The notes under the pieces are model-generated. The model did no database searches. It was not told the DNA's origin and saw only the letters and a program-made list of their open reading frames with translations. From contig CM043962.1 of NCBI GenBank assembly GCA_014529385.2, positions 40,590,598-40,654,597 on the forward strand: 64,000 nucleotides of DNA. Direction: 5' to 3'. This DNA is from Adiantum capillus-veneris (taxonomy: Eukaryota > Streptophyta > Polypodiopsida > Polypodiales > Pteridaceae). Below are positions 45,742 to 59,039 of the stretch, piece by piece. Numbering within the stretch: position 1 is the first letter of the stretch; each line of letters begins with the position of its first letter. A program made the translations under genes and the position numbers.

Positions 45742-46001
45742 CACTACAAGAGGTACTTCACATTAGCGACGCTCACAATGCGATGCGCGCTCAAAAGTAA
45801 AAATCCACGGCATCGCTATGAACATCGCTATGGGCATCGCTATACACTACAAGAGGCTATTCATATTAGCGACGCTCACACAGCGACGCTCAAAAAAAAA
45901 AATCCCGGCGTCGCTATGAGCGTCGCAAATTTACAAGTAAATTTGCGACGCTCATAGCGACGCCAGCTGGGCTAAAAAAAATATCAGAGAGCGCCCAAAA
46001 A

Positions 46002-46054
46002 CTCAGATCTCAGATCTGAGTTTTTCGGTGCCCTCAAGCAAGGAGCAGGTAACG

Positions 46055-46101
<47 letters not shown>

Positions 46102-46251
46102 CTCCACACACACACACAGACACACACACACACGAGGAGAGGAAGGAGAGCCAGGTATGCTCCTTCCCTCTCCTCACTCTCATGTTCCCTTCCCCTCTTT
46201 CTCTCTCCCTCTCTCTCTCTATCACACACACACACACACACACATAGTGTT

Positions 46252-46297
<46 letters not shown>

Positions 46298-46926
46298 TAC
46301 AAATATAAACAAAAACGCACACACACACATACATAAACAAAGAATGCACACACACATTGAGAGAGAAAAAGAGAGAGAGAGAGCATGCATAAACAAAAAA
46401 CGCACACATTGAGAGAGGAAAAGAGAGAGAGAACATGCATAAACAAAAAACGTACACATTGAGAGAGGAAAAGAGAGAGAAAACATGCATAAACAAAAAA
46501 ACGCATACACATTGAGAGAGAAAGAGAGAGAAACTAATTTAACGTCGTAGGAAACTAATTAAAATTAAAAGACCTAAAGATCTTGCCGACGAGGAGTTGA
46601 ACGCAAGACCTATTATTCAAGAGGGAAATGGCATAACCAATCTATCATACTTGGCATGGGTGATAGAAAGGTTATACCATTTATCTCTTTTTATTGGCAC
46701 ACACATCCACACATGCGCACACACAAAAGAAGAAGAGAGTTATAACGTCGTAGGAAACTATCCTAAAAGACGTTAAAGATTAGGTTAGATGTAGACTTAC
46801 GTTAAATTAGATTTAGGTTTATTTAAGTTAAATTAGATTAGATTTAGGTTTATTTTTAGTTAGATTTACGTTTATTTACGCTAGATTTAGATTTACGTTA
46901 TATTAGATTAGAGTTAGGTCTCCATA
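46002..46926 (+). other. CACTA-3 leader
   Basis: Palindrome 46002-46020, then (CT)n, (CA)n, (GA)n and AAACGCACAC units. Next come AACGTCGTAGGAAACT at 46540 and 46745 and TTAGATTTAGG repeats. No gene. Confidence 0.65.
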
Positions 46927-47278
46927 GACTGAGATGCCTGCATGAAGCGGGTGAAGAAAGCCCTCAATGGAATATAGGGTATTACTGCCTTCACTCATGG
47001 TGGGCTCCGTCGATCCAAAAGTACTGGTGAAATGCCTTCAGAAGATAGGGAAGAAGGTGGATCTTCAGGGCCTCAAGAGTCACTACATCCCCGACAATGA
47101 CCATCTAGACAACCTCTAGTCATTCAACAGCAACTTCAAAGTTAGTAACAAGAGCAAGAACGATCCAAAGGGCCAATTGCTGTCATCAGATGTGGATGGA
47201 GATGAGGCAGCGTCACCGCCGGAAGTTAACTCTCACATCTTTAGTGATGAGAATGCCAACTCTTGCCGAGTTATGTGA
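46927..47278 (+). pseudogene. Captured HIPP-like gene fragment in CACTA-3 (best preserved)
   Basis: This copy lacks the AC insertion, so one frame runs from GSVDPKVLVKCLQKIGKKVD through LKSHYIPDNDHLDNL, one TAG, KVSNKSKNDPKGQLLSSDVD and SHIFSDENANSCRVM to the stop. The VDPKVLVKxLQKxGKK block is the second half of an HMA domain; C-R-V-M is a CaaX box. The first half (DACMKRVKKALNGI) is in another frame, and its first Cys codon has become TGA. Not functional, but it shows that HMA domain, linker and CaaX end all came from one gene. Confidence 0.75.
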
Positions 47279-47863
47279 AAAATTATGTGTTAAATCAGTT
47301 TTAAGGTTTTTATAATCCCTGTTAGTTTAGTTCTTTGTTTTTAATATAACATAATTTACGCTAGATTTAGATTTATGTTATATTAGATTAGACTTAGGTT
47401 TATTTAGGTTTACCCACACACACACACACAAAAGAAGAAGAGAGTTTTAACATCGTAGGAAACTATCCCAAAAGACGTTAAAGATTAGGTTAGATGTAGA
47501 CTTACGTTAAATTAGATTTAGGTTTATTTTTAGTTAGATTTACGTTTATTTAGATTTACGCTTATTTATGTTAGATCGAGTCCACGCAAGAATTACTTAC
47601 GGTTTAGGGTTTAGAGTTAGACGAACAGTGAAAATATCTACTGTGAAAAGATGTTAAGATGGTGTGAAGTGCTACAGCTAGAGAAGAGGCAAAGGGGTTT
47701 TGTCCACTACATGCAGTACCATGTAGACGTGGGTCTGTAGATTTCTTGTACCCACAAATATAGGTATTGACCAATAAAGACGAGATTATAACCCGGTGGT
47801 TCTGATCTCCGTGCACCTCTAGACCGAGGTGTGCGGGGATTGGACATGACTAGAGAATGTGAG

Positions 47864-47903
<40 letters not shown>

Positions 47904-47964
47904 GACGAAGAATGCCAATGAGTATTAAATTTTTTGTCGAGGTTATAAGATTTTTATCCTCATT
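47279..47964 (+). other. CACTA-3 promoter-proximal leader
   Basis: TTAGATTTA repeats, the conserved block (about 47600-47830) and (GA)n at 47864-47900, then the transposase start at 47965. Confidence 0.55.
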
Positions 47965-50938
47965 ATGAGTAGTGACGAGGATGTGGGACCGTCCAACCGA
48001 AACACCTATCTCTCAACGAGGGTCTTATGTCCTTGTAATCAATGCAAGCATGCTGTGCGACGGACAAGACGTGTTTCTTTGCAGTATGTTCGCGAATTTG
48101 GCGAGTTCGATCCATCTATTATAGATCGAGTTGTTGCCAATTATAACTCGTCGGACTCTGACGCTGGCCAACAAGCAGCAATCTTGCAATCCAATAGACG
48201 TGTTCGCAGGCGCTTTGGTCAAGCAGCATATGTGAGGCCACAATATGTAGCCTCTGACAGCTCGGGGGATGATCATGCAGAGCACATTCCCAACGAGGCA
48301 ATGTTTGAGCCCGAGATTGATGAAATGATCAATACGGTCATGGATTCAGAAAGGCTTATCTATGATGATATGAAAAGTGAAGGCGATACGCCATTGTATA
48401 ATGGAGAGCACGTATGTCTAGATTGAAAGCATTCCTGGTTCTTCTCAACATGCAGGCAAAGTTTGGATGGAGTGACACTAGCGTCATAGCGCTTTTCAGG
48501 TGATCTATTACAATTAGTTTACTTTAATAAAACTCTAAATGTATAATGAACTGATAGATTTTTACACGACTGTATCGTATTTTTATGTTGTGTAGATTGC
48601 TTAAAGAGCACATACTACCAGCTGACAATGTGATGCGAGATTCCCGAGATGAAGCAAGAAAGATTTTGCGAAACTTGGGGATGGATTACAATTCTATCCA
48701 CGCTTGTCCTAATGACTGCATTCTTTTCAGAGGGGAATACATAGACATGGAGAAGTGTCCGAAATGTGATTCCTAAAGATATCGAGTAGATCTCCACGGG
48801 ACAAAAATTCCACAAAAGGTTTTGCGAAATTTTCCTCTGCTTCCTCGCATCAAGCATTTCTTCGAATGTAAGTCCATGGCCGCCCTAGCATCATGGCATG
48901 AGGAGAATAAATCTTCGGATGGTGTGCTACGAATTCCTGTAGATTGCGCAGCCTGGAAACATATAGATGGAACATGGTCGGATTTTGCCAGGGAAGCTCG
49001 AAATTTGCGCTTAGGCCTGGCTATGGATGGCATAAATCCATTTGGTCAAAGATCAACATCTTACAGTGTATGGCCCGTTGTCATCGTCAACTACAACATT
49101 CCCCCGTGGTTGACTACGAAGAAGGGGCACCTATGGCTAAGCTTGATTCTACAAGAACGATATAAAGTGGAGAATATGGATGTGTATCTTCGTCCACTAT
49201 TGGAAAAGCTACAAAATTTAATTGGCATAGAGGTGGTGGATATGAGCCGACACACAGGACGACAGAATGCTTTGATCAGAGGCATTCTAATGTGGACCAT
49301 GCATGACTATCCCGGGCTAACAGAATGCTCAGGTGATCTATTGACACTCCTCACTCAGACACTGTAAATCTTGTTTTTTCCCATAGTTGATCTATTATCA
49401 TGTGTATACATGTAGGGCTTCAAACAAGCGGATATAGAGCATGTGTCACATGTCGACCATTCGCCAAACTAAATGCTTCGGAGCTTGTGTGCATGTTTGA
49501 GAAACATTTTCCTACTACCAAGCTAACCATTCAGGTGCATCTTCTTGTTCACATAGTTGATGAGGTGGAAATAGCTGGCACAGTTCATTCCAGATGGATG
49601 TTCTTCTTAGAACGTTTCATGAAAACGCTTAAGGGATATGTGTGTCAAAAGGCACATCCGGAGGGTAGCATGGCAGAAGGTTGGTTGGTATCAGAGTCCC
49701 TAGTGTACATTGGAGAGTGGCTAGACGGATTTGATAAAGCCCGGGACACGCTATGGCAAACCATAGATGATGAGCGCATATCTGGGATTGTCATGTGCAA
49801 TCTCGGTGTTGAGAAGAAGATGACGGAAGATCTAGAGGCTAAAATCAACCGATTTTGCATGCTTCACAATCCAGTGATGCAAAAGTGGATTTCACAATAT
49901 GAGGATGCAAAGCAAGAGCGATAGAGGGCACGAATCGAGTGGAGACGGGGAAGACGACCACCGATGCACTATCCGACGGGTCTGGAGAGCCTACCAACAT
50001 TCATGAGCTTAAGATGGTTGCACAACCAATTGAAAAGCGCACAACAATGCGATGACGAAGTGACTGAGGAAGAGTGGGAGTACTCTCGGGGTTGCACGAC
50101 CAAGGTAAGTTTGCAATGTACGACTAGCAAGTGACTTTATTTCTAAACGTTTGAACGGCCACTCATAATCTTTGTTCGTTGTAGTATAAGTCATACACAG
50201 CAGCATGGTGTAAAGGTCGACATTTTAGGGTGGAACGGATCGACAAAAAGCGTTTTACTCAAGATTGTGGAATCATGGCAAAATTTGAACAGTCTAGTCG
50301 ACGACGTTCCTCTGATGCAAGTCCTGTGGTGGCGGAACTCACTTACTTTGGCACGCTACAAGAGATTTTCAGGATCGATTACAGAGGATTTTTTGTCGAC
50401 TTCTTCGACGTGCAATGGTTCAAGATAATCATGAAGGGTCGCAACGCTACTGTGCGTAGAGGAGAGTCTGGTTTTCTTGAGGTGGATTCTACTAAGAAAT
50501 GGACTGACCTAAGAGACACTTTCGTACTACCCGAGCATTGTGAACAAGTAAGTATGTAAATAGTTACCATCCCCCTTTTACAAGTTATGTGCTTGAAAGC
50601 TCTCATGTAAGTTATGTGGCTCTGGCACGTAATATTTCATCCTACAAAGTCTACATCAAACTGGTGGTACGTCATAGAGGTAGCCCCTCGTAGTGCAAGG
50701 ACGTATGAAGGCTACCATGTGCCAATCACAACGGCATCAATGGAGGAGATCAAATAAGATGCTCAATCAGAAGCCATTGCGGTGGTGCCAGACGAGCATC
50801 AAGATGCTACTACTCTATATGGGGTGCATGTAGATGAGCTACAAAATGAAACAGAGGATATGTGTTTAAACGGAGAGCTCTATATAGATATAGGAAGTTA
50901 TGCTGAGTTATGCGAGGATGAAAGAGAGATCTCTTAAA
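47965..50938 (+). pseudogene. CACTA-3 TNP2 transposase
   Basis: Exon 1 (47965-48499) has the LCPCNQCKHAVRRTRR start, but a two-base insertion near 48407 shifts the frame. Exon 2 from 48596 has IHACPNDCILFRGEYIDMEKC, then a GAA-to-TAA stop (48775), WPVVIVNYNIPPW and RYKVENMDVYLRPL. Exon 3 begins GLQTSGYRACVTC and joins directly to FAKLNASELV, deleting about 700 bases present in CACTA-1, including the LLDPMHIFKNV region. The DUF4218-like part (QVHLLVHIVDEVEIAGTVHS) is kept, and stops occur at 49922 and near 50756. Ends EREIS. Confidence 0.85.
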
Positions 50939-51209
50939 GCCACAAATATTGTATTTGAACAATTTTGCTCCGTGTTGTAAAAGCTCTGGCTCTCTAAGTA
51001 CCTTCCATGGTGTATAACGCTCTTTTCTACTCGCGCTCACATCTTTTGATTGAAAATTCTGAGTTTTCCACTTGCCTCTTCTATCACTGAATTCATTGCG
51101 TCATTGTATTTATATGCGTCATTACGTCATTGTATTTAATGGTCTTTGCGTCATTGTCTACTCTATTCATTCAATATTAAGTTTAAATATTTGTGTGTTT
51201 AATGCAGGT

Positions 51210-52519
51210 ATGGATGATGAGGAGTTTATTTCTTCTTTGTCACCGCAGCAGAGACAGTGGTACGTGGAGCTTCATCGCTCTGGCGCATCATCGCGCGTTC
51301 CTACTCCATCCGCATCTCCCTCTCTTTCTGAGCATTCGGCGCGCTCCGAATCTTCGGTGTCGATGAGACGATCTTCACACTCGTCTAGACACCGGCGCTC
51401 TAGTGGTGGCGGTGGCGGTTGTTGTGGGAATTCCGCCGCCGATGCCTCCACACCGCCTCGTGTTCGACGAGGCTCTTTACCCTCCCCTTCTTTGGCCGCC
51501 CCCACACCAGCCACAGCATCGCCATCTACGCCAGGTTTTGCGCGGCTGACTGTTCCTAGCAGCTGCACACCTCTACCTACTCCGCCAGGAGCCACCCCAG
51601 TCGACACTCCTCGCTTCGGAGCCCAGACGTCGGTGGAGACACCTGACGTCCGTACCTCCATCGACACGCCGCTAGAGACCCCTGCCAGGATGCCCAGGTT
51701 CACGCGTCACCGGCCAGAGGGCTTGCCTTACTCCGTCGACTTCAACGGCGGCATCATCATGAATGATGACGGCAAGAAGGTGATCTCGCGCATGCGTGGT
51801 CTTTGCTCTCATCTGTTTAGACACTACATACTAAACAAATGGAGTGATGTACCGAGTGATTTATAAGACAGAGTCATCAGCATACTTCATGATGAGTTTC
51901 CCGTTCCAACACGGGATCAGCACTTCAATGAAGACCTGATGAAGATTCGAATGCGCGAATACTGCAAACACAAGCGTTCCGAAGTGCAAAAAGCAATCAA
52001 GCATGGGTGGAACAGGCCAGATTGGCTAGCCAAATAAGATTGGAAGAATGCGAAGAAAGCAGCGCGCGAGAATCCCGACAAGTGGAAGCAACAAAAGGAT
52101 GCAGCCAGAGCACGAGTAGAGGCAGGGAGCTCGCACCACTTGGGGAGCGGTGGATGGGCATCATTTGAGGCTGATTTTGTAAGTGTTTTCGCATTGCTCT
52201 TTATGTTCGATAGTTTAGGGTTTATGAGTTTTTTAATTCTAACATAATGAAATCTTTGTATGTTTTGACAGTGGTCGATGACAGGACGTGATTCCACACC
52301 GTACGAGTGCGAGTACGCAGGGAGGAAGGGCTTAAACGCCCTGATGGACATTCTCAGTTCTTGCGGCGGCATGGATAGTATTAGGGTTTACTCTTTTCTA
52401 TTTTTTGTATTGTTTTATAAATATCATTATATGTTTATACTTACTGAAAGCTGTCTTATTGACTTTTTTTGCAGAATCCGACAGATACGCCACTTGGACG
52501 CGATGAGATGTCTGACTAG
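51210..52519 (+). pseudogene. CACTA-3 second gene (transposase_24-like)
   Basis: Same three-exon layout as the CACTA-1 copy. Start MDDEEFISSLSPQQRQWYVE, Ser/Pro-rich region, then VISRMRGLCSHLFRHYILNK. TAA replaces AAA after VPSDL (51862-51864), and a second TAA interrupts AKEDW at about 52034. Introns keep GTAAGT and TTTTGACAG/TTTGCAG ends. Confidence 0.8.
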
Positions 52520-53135
52520 ACGACGTCAGTTTAGCCGTAGCTAGATAGCATTAGTTTAGGGTTTCTCATAGCTTATGTATCATGAGACGGATTTTATACG
52601 TCTTTTTGAACCATGTATATTATTACATTTGTCACCGCAGTTCATTTTGCCAATCAATTCTTTATGCCTATGATGTTGTACAATTGTCATTATTACATTT
52701 GCCAATCAATTCATTGTGCCTATGATGTGTACAATTGTCAATTTTACGCTTGTCAATTTTGCAAACAATGCGTCTTGTGGGTGACTATTTTGGGTCTATT
52801 ATCTACCCTTGCACTTTTTTTAAAAAGTGAATCAAGTACAATATGGTTGATGGGTGGCAGGGCATTCAATGCCCTGTCACCAAAAAAAAATTCTCTCGGG
52901 CGTCGCTATAACCGTCGCTATTTATGGCTCTGGAGCGTCGCTATAGACTTCTGTGTAAACGTCGCTACAACCGTCGCTGTGAGCATCTCTATATAGCGAC
53001 GCTTATAGCGTCGCATATAGCGACGGTTTTAGCGACGCATATAGCGACGGTTTTAGCGACGCCGGGGGTTATAAAAACCCAGTGTATTTTCGTCGCTAAC
53101 AGTGTCACAAGAGCACAGAACCTCTTGTAGTGATA

Positions 53136-53391
53136 TACGTCGGTATTTTCTTTGTTGCATAACGACGCCTATAGTGATGCTCATAGCGACGCCGACATTG
53201 ATAAAAAAATAAATCGAGAGCACCAAAAACTCAGATCTCAGATCTGAGTTTCGACACTCAAGCGAAAGAGGTAAACCCGCGCTCTCCCTCTCTCTCTCTC
53301 TTTCTTCCACACACACATACACACACACACGAGGAGAGAAAGGATAGCCAAATATGCTCCTTCCCTCTCCTGTCTCTCATGTTCCCTTTCC

Positions 53392-53470
<79 letters not shown>

Positions 53471-53653
53471 ACACACACGCACATACACACGTATTGTGTC
53501 TTAGAGAGAGAGAGAGAGAGAGAGTACACACATGCATAAACAAAAAAACATACACACACACACACACACACACACATAAACAAAGAATGCATACACACAC
53601 ATTGAGAGGAAAAGATAAATAGATATCGGGAGATAGATAGATAGATAGATAGA

Positions 53654-53713
<60 letters not shown>

Positions 53714-53824
53714 AAAGAGAAAGGGAGAGAGAGAGACAGAGATAGGAGAAAACAAAGAGAAAGAGAAAGAGGGAGAGAGATAGCGAGAGAGAAATAAAAA
53801 CCAAAGAGAGAGAGAGAGAGAGGG
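53136..53824 (+). other. CACTA-4 second piece: terminal repeats and leader
   Basis: Continues CACTA-4 after CACTA-3: GACGCCTATAGTGATGCTC-like subterminal repeats and the palindrome at 53230-53248. Long (CT)n, (CA)n, (GATA)n and (GA)n arrays follow. Ends GGG before CACTA-5. Confidence 0.7.
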
Positions 53825-54221
53825 CACTATGAGAGATCGTGGTGTTTACCGCGGGCCATTATCGCAAAACAAGAGAGAGGAATTCAAAATGAGGAGAGAT
53901 AATCGTTTTGATGCAGAACCGGCACTTTACTGCACATATTACCGCGCAAATATCCACGATTATTTCCGCAAACATTACCGCTAAGACAGGCTGGACCCCC
54001 TTCCCCCTCCCTCTCCCGCGGGTTTCCATTTAAATCCAATACAACTCCTACACTCTTCAGAATGCTTGCTCACTTCACTTAATCTCTCTTTCACTCTAAA
54101 AATTCTATACATAAATCATTGAACTCACAACAAAACCATTACAAATACTATTCATAAGCACATAACGAAACATTTGCAAATTAATCATATACTACACCAA
54201 GTGAAAGAATGGAGATTTTTT

Positions 54222-57200
54222 TTAATTCTCATCTTGTATAAGATCTCTACAAGCACTAGGATCCATATTTAGACCCATAGTATTCAAATCAATAAACAAA
54301 TTTAGAGATTCTTCCTCCTCTCCATCACCTCCTGTAGAATCATCATCGCTTTCTCCCTCTTCCTCCTCCTCAAGATGACTATTTGCAAGGCTTGGCTGAC
54401 CTTCTTCAACTTCTACTACATCTTCCTCTACATCTTGTGGTGATGGTATGACGGGATCAATTACTGGCTCAATGTCTGTCTCTGCAAAGATAGATCTACC
54501 CCGCGGCGTGACTGGAATGACATACCAAAGTCTTCTTTGAAATATACATGGCACATAAAAGGCCTGTACGTTACACACTAAGAATAAGCTGATATACATA
54601 ACTTAAATTTTTAATTTAAGTTAATTGCACATAGCCTAAATTACCTGCTCGCAACTACTAGGATACACCAAGTTGTCAGTTTTTCCCTGATGGAATTGGG
54701 TGGAATCCACCATAATGAGCCCATTTTCATGTCTTTTGACCTCACCCGCAAACCATCGACACTCAAAGAGGATTTTGTGAAAAGATTTGAAATCCACTTT
54801 GATTATTCTCTCTATAGTACCACAATATCTGACCTCATCTGTTGTTGTGTCAAAGTTTCCCATCACGCCACAATCATTAGTGGTCCGACACTCATCTATC
54901 TCGCGGGTGCGAAAATGTCTACCTTCGGACCAAATGGAGTTGAAAATGAGACCCTACAATCAAAATGCATAAGAGGTTATATCGCATTTCATTAAGTGAT
55001 TTGCATACATGCATACATAACATATACACACTCACCTTGCGCAAGTATCCTCGCGCATACTCCCATTCTTTAGGGCTTATTTGTTCTCCTTGTGCTTTGG
55101 CATTGGTCATGGCATTATGGATCCACTCTACTTGAATCAAGTCAGGATATTTTGCAAGCTCTTTAGGAAAAGGAGGTGCACGTCTACCTCCATGGGACCT
55201 CTTCCATGCATCTCTATCCCTTTCTCTAGCTGCGCGGGCTTCCAAGTACATATTGACCCATTTGGTCATGATAGTGGCATTGAGTAAAGAGTAGTTGTTG
55301 ACTATGGCATGAAACTCTCTATCCATGACCAAGAGTGAGCCTTTTCCACTGGGAATGGTTGAGTGCTTCCTAGGATCCTCTTCTTCACTCCACAGACGAG
55401 GCAATGATGGATCCACTCTGATGAGATACTGTGAGACATACACAAATGCCTCTTGCACCACCCAACCTTCTGCCATGCTCACCTGAAAACATTAAAACCA
55501 CATATTTTTTTTAGTAACTCCATAGCGTTTAAATGCTATCTATATTGTATTTATTTTGCATACCTCTGGTTGTGACCTCAATCTAACAAAATCCTTTAAA
55601 GTCTTCAAGAATCTCTCCAAGAAGAACATCCATCTAGAGTGAACCACCCCACAAATGGAAATCTCCTCAACAAGGTGAAGCAATAGGTGTATTTGGCTAA
55701 CAAGGATTGTACGTGGGAATGCATCCTCAATAGCACACACTGCCTCTACTGCTAGCTGATGGGCTACTGGTATGGCTTCTACTTCTATCTCCTTGAAGCT
55801 CACAAATCTACAGGGCAAACGTTGTATAGTAGATGAAAAAAAATTCCAAAGTTCATGCATGCACAACATGATATAGTACTTGAAAAAAACCCATTACCTC
55901 ACAATCTCACCCACTTTGAATATTGCAGCCTTCACCTTAGTGTCCCCATAACCACTAATAGTTATGGGAAGTACAAACTACAAGCAATAAAACATCTTAG
56001 TGAATGCCAACCTATATATAAGGACACATAGACACCACAAATTGTTCTACTCTTACCTGAAGGATTTTATGCCAATCATGGGATTTCAATCCATTCAATT
56101 CAATGGAGCCACCCTTTTTGGTTTTTGTGAAAGCACCTTTGAGTGACCGCATATATCCCGTTGGAGTTCTGATGGATGCAATAACTTGCTTTGTCCGCTC
56201 TTGGTCTGCCTTTGACATTATCCACGGTGCTTTTGGGAGAATAATCTTTCTCCGCTCCCCCCTGCGGGGCATGGCTGAAGGGGGGAGACGTTTAATGGAT
56301 CTTAAATCTTCCCTAGTACCCAATGAATCCTTCTTGCCAATTATGTGATCCCATATAGCTTGCCCAACATTTTTGAATACATCCATAGGGTCCAATAAGT
56401 GTTGAATTTTCAACGAAGCCCAATAGGGGAGCGACAAGAAGATTGAGTACCTCGACATACCCTTTGGCAACCCATTGGGAGGCGGTGAGGTATGATGATG
56501 CTCCTCCCAATGCTTCACCCAATCAGCCATGTTCCAATGGAACGGCTGCACTCCATTGATAGGGGGAGCATATCTACGATGTGAAGGAGGTAGGAAGCAA
56601 TGGTTGTTGGGATAGATCACCTTCCCAAGAAGAGGAGGTCTCTCTGTCACAAGGGAAGGGCCACAAGTGGGACACGCACTATGTCCAGATGTTGCCAATC
56701 CTTCCAAGAGGTAAACAAACGTTACACATGAGACGATAAACCTAAAGCAAAGAGTACAATTAACATGTGCATAATTACCAGATACCTCTCCAAATCCTGG
56801 GTAATCATGCATGGTCCACATGAGGATGCACTTGATGACGGCATTGCGGTCTCGTGGTGACCGTGAAATGTCAATGACATCTATGCCTCTTCATAGTTCT
56901 TGAAGCTCATCAATAAGAGGCTGCAGATATACATCCATGTTTTTTACCTTGTGCTTTCCTGGAATGAGAAGTGATAGTAAAATGTTTCCCTTTTTTGTTG
57001 CCTCCCAAGGCGGAATATTGTAGTTTACAACAACCACCGACCAAGTGCTCCATGAAGTAGAGCGGTGCCCAAATGGATTCAATCCATCACTAGCTAACCC
57101 AATCCTCAAGTGACGAGGCTCATCCCTAAACTTTGGCAATGTGTCCTCTATGTGCTTCCACGCTGGTGAGTCAGCTGGCACTCTCATAATACCATCTGTG

Positions 57201-58077
57201 GAACGGTTTTTTGCATGCCAACTCAAAAGCTCGCTCTTACCCTTCGATCTAAACATGTGTTGGATGCGAGGGATGAGTGGAAAATGCCTCAAAACTTTAC
57301 GTGGAATTCTGTTGCTATGCATTCCTTCTTTGAACCTAGGTTCCCCTCACGATGGACATGTGTCACAATCGGCATGCTCATTACGAAAGAGCACACAATC
57401 GTTCACGCAAGCATGAATGCGATCATAATCCATCCCTAATACAGTCACCACTTCGCGGGCTTTTCGTCTGTTCTCTGGCATGTGATTGCCAACTAGCAAC
57501 ATCTTTCCTAGCAACCTATCACAAGAAGAAAGTACATTAGAAGCTAATTTATGCACTCCACAAGCATCCTTCACAATCTGTAAACATACCTCAAAAGTGC
57601 GTTGACACTAGAATTGCTCCATCCAAACATCGCCTGAAGATTAAGGATTTCGAGAGAAGCCCTTAAAATGGAGTAAGAGCATCTATCATATAGTGCGGTG
57701 TGTGCCGAATCGAGTAGCTCACTCCTCGTTCGCTCGGAAGCTTCTTCGCATGCACACTCTGGGTCATGCTCCTCCTCTCGTGCAAAGAGATCCTCAACCA
57801 TTCTATGCAAATGGTCGTCTTCTGCATCCACGTAAGGAGATGGGATGTGTTCACTCGGATAAGAGGGAGCAGCAGTACTTGGCTGATTTGATGTGCTTCC
57901 TCCCTCTCTAATGGATTCCTGGCGCATGCGCTCTTCCACCCTCCTTTCCCCTCCTCCACCAACCACACGCCAATGTGGGGTGACGTCAATAGCCGCAACA
58001 ATTCGCGGATCGTTTGTTTCCATCCGTGCACGCTTGCGAGGATCGTCCCATAGTCCATAATCTTCTACATGGCTCAA
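54222..58077 (-). pseudogene. CACTA-5 TNP2 transposase, nearly intact
   Basis: About eight exons with good splice sites. Exon 1 (58077-57590) is an acidic N-terminus ending LNLQAMFGWSNSSVNALLR. Exon 2 (from 57515) has MDYDRIHACVNDCVLFRNE, VLRHFPLIPRIQHMF, LRIGLASDGLNPFG and VVVVNYNIPPW. Exon 3 has GLATSGHSACPTCGP, LSLPYWASLKIQHLLDPMDV and LPKAPWIMSKADQERTKQVI. Then come a DUF4218-like exon (QIHLLLHLVEEISICGVVHS), AEGWVVQEAFVYVSQYL, a DUF4216-like exon (CGTIERIIKVDFKSF...VYPSSCEQ) and an acidic C-terminus ending IQDEN. Two TGA codons interrupt it, at 57347-57349 (from CGA) and 56891-56893 (from TGG). No frameshift is seen. The protein would cut and join element ends in the nucleus. Confidence 0.85.
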
Positions 58078-58514
58078 GCATATCCGTCAAAGTCGGGCAA
58101 TGGCACATTTGCACCGCACGCATGGACATGGTAATCGCTCGGCCAACCACCGTGATCTATCCGGTTCAGTGGACGGGCCAAAATCATCCCAAGCAACCTA
58201 CATTAATAAACTACATACACTAATTAAAATCAAATTACCAAAGAATGTTAATAAAATATCAGTAAACAGTAAAAATTAACTATTTAGGTAAAAATGTCAA
58301 TTTCAAAGTACTAGAAATACTTTCATTTTATATATATTTTATAAAAAACATAGTACCAATAGATTGTGAGGATCAATAGTAATAATGTCAGAACGTGGCC
58401 ATCTGTTTATTTGGCACGAATTTGCGCCGCGGTAATATACGCGATAATGTTTGCACTAAGAGACGCGATAATGCTCGCGGTAATAGCAGCGGAAAATCAA
58501 ATTTCAAATTTTTT

Positions 58515-58522
58515 TATAAATA
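58515..58522 (+). promoter_or_regulatory. Candidate TATA box for CACTA-5 second gene
   Basis: TATAAATA in an AT-rich to GC-rich transition, followed by pyrimidine-rich leader sequence. No initiation site can be proven from sequence. Confidence 0.4.
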
Positions 58523-59039
58523 GGGGCACCCGCGTGCCCCGCGAAGTTCAAAGCCCTAAAATTCGAATTTGCTCGTCTTCTCCACAGAACCGAGAGCGCG
58601 AACCTCACAACCTTGAGCTCTACCTCCATCTCTACTCTTCTACTCTCCATCATCTCTACTCTTCCACTCTCCTACCCTCTCCCAACAAGCGCTTCAATTC
58701 CATGTAAGTTTTTTTGTTATGTTTTTTGATTTTTTCACACGCATACACACACATGCATACACACACACGCATACACACATGCATACACTCATACACACGT
58801 ATGCACACACATGCATACACATGCATACACACACACTAATTAGTGCATGTGTACGTTCTTTACACATTAATTAGTGCATGTGTTCTTTACACACACTAAT
58901 TAGTGTGTGCATTATTCTAATGCACACACTAATTAGTGTAAGTAAAGACACACCAAAACTTAAATTTGTTAATTATTAGTTACTTGGAAAATCTAAACTT
59001 GTTAGATTTTATTACTTGCATAACCTAATATGTTAAATT

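Larger units (their letters stand above)
45845..53132 (+). mobile_element. CACTA-3, nested in CACTA-4
   Basis: CACTACAAGAGGCTATTC at 45845 and CCTCTTGTAGTG ending at 53132, flanked by ATA (45842-45844) and ATA (53133-53135). It is 7288 bp long and carries the full family layout, including a HIPP fragment and both genes. Stops, a frameshift and a ~700-bp internal deletion in TNP2 make it non-autonomous. Its 3' array also has GCGACGGTTTTAGCGACG repeats duplicated in tandem. Confidence 0.9.
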
